Shown here one piece after another: positions 58,754 to 59,827 of a stretch of 59,827 nucleotides of DNA. The position numbers and the translations under genes were made by a program. This stretch comes from Thermoplasmata archaeon (GTDB lineage: Archaea; Thermoplasmatota; Thermoplasmata; RBG-16-68-12). The notes beneath the pieces are model-generated. The model made no database searches. It was given only the letters and a program-made list of their open reading frames with translations, and was not told where the DNA came from. Every line of letters begins with the position of its first letter. Positions within the stretch are counted from its first letter, which is position 1. The stretch is taken from assembly GCA_036395115.1 (NCBI GenBank), contig DASWDU010000028.1:1-59827 (forward strand). The letters are read 5' to 3'.

Positions 58754-59827
58754 CTACGAGACGGTTGCCGTGTAGATGTCCTGGTCTCGGGGCGTCGCCG
58801 CGGCGACGTTCCGGTTGTCGGCCCAGATCGGATGGACGCCCGCCGCGTTCGAGGCGATCCCGTTGTAGTCGCCGAGGAACGCGCCTCCGCCAGCCGTGAT
58901 CCCGAGATTCGGGTCGAACGGGGCGTCCGTCACCCGGACGTTCGGGAGGAAGCTGACGCCGTCGTCATCGGACTGCGCGTAGTACACGTCCAGGAGCTTC
59001 CCGTCCGGATCGTTCCGGCTGTCGTAGAACGAGACGTCCACGCGCCCGTCGAAGGTCGTGATGGCGGGGAAGATCTGGTGGTTCGTGGCGACATCGTTCA
59101 CCCGGCTCGGTGCGGACCAAGACCCTCCGAGGTCCATCGAACGGGCGATCACGATATCCGCGTTGCCGGTCGAGTAGTCCGCCCACGTCACGAAGACGGT
59201 GCCTGTCGTCTGGCTCACTGCCATCCGCGGGAAGCTGTCGAGGCGGTACCGGCTCCCCGGGAGCGGCTCGGGCACGGGGACGATCGAGGCGATCGGCCGC
59301 TCGGGCTCGAATGTCGCCCCGCAATCCAGGGAGCGTGTGAATAGGATCGTGTCCTTGCGGAAGTCCTCCCATGCCACGTACACTTGGCCTCCCGGTCCCA
59401 CAGCCACCGTGGTGCCCTGGTTCTGCGAGTTCGGCGAGTGGCTCAGATGGATGATCGGGGTCCACGACCGTCCGCCGTCGACGGATCGCTGGAACACGAT
59501 GGGGACGGACCCGCCGGCGCTTTCGAAGAGGGCCCACGGCATGTACAAGTTGCCATCGCACGATCCGCCGGTGTCGTCGACGGCGATCCATTCCTTGTCG
59601 GTGACGCGCGAGTTCCCCGGGCCGCCCAGCTTGTCGCTTGGCGTGTCGTGCCCCGCGTACACGACCGAGGTGAAGTCGTACGTCGCCCCGAAGTCCGAGT
59701 ATCGCGTGAGGACGACCCACCCCGCGAACTCCGTCGTCGTCGGCCCGAACGCGAGCCACGCCAGGTAGACGCGTCCCTCTCGGTCCGCCGTGATGACGGG
59801 GTCGCTGCCGATCGTCCAGCCGGCGTC
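58754..59827 (-). CDS. BNR/sialidase-like secreted protein, 5' end missing
   Basis: The frame is open to the right edge; 357 residues are visible. Repeated Asp-box (BNR) motifs S-x-D-x-G-x-x-W or F: RSVDGGRSWT, RSLDCGATFE, RSMDLGGSWS and QSDDDGVSF, with blade strands such as VYVAWEDFR, VFVTWADYS. This is a six-bladed propeller of the exo-alpha-sialidase-like group; sialidase catalytic residues cannot be judged, and many such archaeal proteins are only carbohydrate-binding. Probably secreted. Confidence 0.85.
   Translation of the reverse strand, partial: DAGWTIGSDPVITADREGRVYLAWLAFGPTTTEFAGWVVLTRYSDFGATYDFTSVVYAGHDTPSDKLGGPGNSRVTDKEWIAVDDTGGSCDGNLYMPWALFESAGGSVPIVFQRSVDGGRSWTPIIHLSHSPNSQNQGTTVAVGPGGQVYVAWEDFRKDTILFTRSLDCGATFEPERPIASIVPVPEPLPGSRYRLDSFPRMAVSQTTGTVFVTWADYSTGNADIVIARSMDLGGSWSAPSRVNDVATNHQIFPAITTFDGRVDVSFYDSRNDPDGKLLDVYYAQSDDDGVSFLPNVRVTDAPFDPNLGITAGGGAFLGDYNGIASNAAGVHPIWADNRNVAAATPRDQDIYTATVS

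Overview
The window looks like a chromosomal segment of a GC-rich archaeon, most likely an uncultured Thermoplasmatota lineage. Archaeal markers are the LSm (Sm-like) gene paired with ribosomal protein L37e, a PriS-like primase, three tRNA genes without encoded CCA (one with an intron inside the T-loop), TATA boxes about 26 bp upstream of several leaderless starts, a DUF835 protein and a DUF2080 transposon-associated protein. The exact lineage is inferred; no database search was possible.

Layout. 1-4231: a partial HTH protein running off the left edge, a tiny membrane protein, a MarR regulator divergent from a LUD-domain gene and a Gal80-like oxidoreductase, then a small membrane protein. 4448-6098: a DUF835 gene with an in-frame 30-bp tandem repeat, lying between tRNA-Arg(TCT) and a copy of that tRNA's 3' end; this is a candidate small integrated element. 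6200-10177: molybdenum block (fdhD, an FdhF/YdeP-like oxidoreductase, divergent mobA). 10203-16556: zf-TFIIB protein, a homogentisate-type aromatic catabolism run (HPPD-like protein, FAH-family hydrolase, PRTase-like protein, hmgA) and aconitase. 16626-23913: three oxidoreductases, a DDAH-like hydrolase, a primase-like protein, RidA, a PNPOx-like protein and a squalene-cyclase-fold protein.

23963-38604: a surface-glycan or exopolysaccharide region. It holds a GalU-like nucleotidyltransferase, two paralogous sugar epimerases, a glycosyltransferase, two APH-fold kinases, a glycosidase-GT2 fusion membrane protein translationally coupled to an ABC exporter, and a UDP-sugar dehydrogenase. A decayed copy of the fusion gene's start lies behind the first epimerase, so a block was duplicated and then partly lost.

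38758-46675: housekeeping and accessory genes (Fic, two Tag-like glycosylases, hydrolases, an FnIII secreted protein, an AlkZ-like HTH_42 protein, TfoX-N, SnoaL-like, HxlR). 46745-50219: a 3.4-kb, visibly more AT-rich island flanked by 32-bp direct repeats that duplicate the 3' end of tRNA-Ala(GGC). It carries an HTH/nucleotidyltransferase gene pair, a DUF2080 gene and an orphan. 50297-59827: core genes (GNAT, purF, L37e, LSm, a RimK/zinc-protease pair), an aldo/keto reductase, a membrane-anchored double cupredoxin, tRNA-Leu(TAA) with a T-loop intron, an SDR, a zinc-ribbon protein, DUF488 and a BNR/sialidase-like protein cut by the right edge.

The best candidates for something new are the T-loop intron of tRNA-Leu, the two tRNA-anchored islands, a palindrome of identical geometry upstream of both the Fic and FnIII genes, and the glycosidase-GT2/ABC/kinase glycan system.
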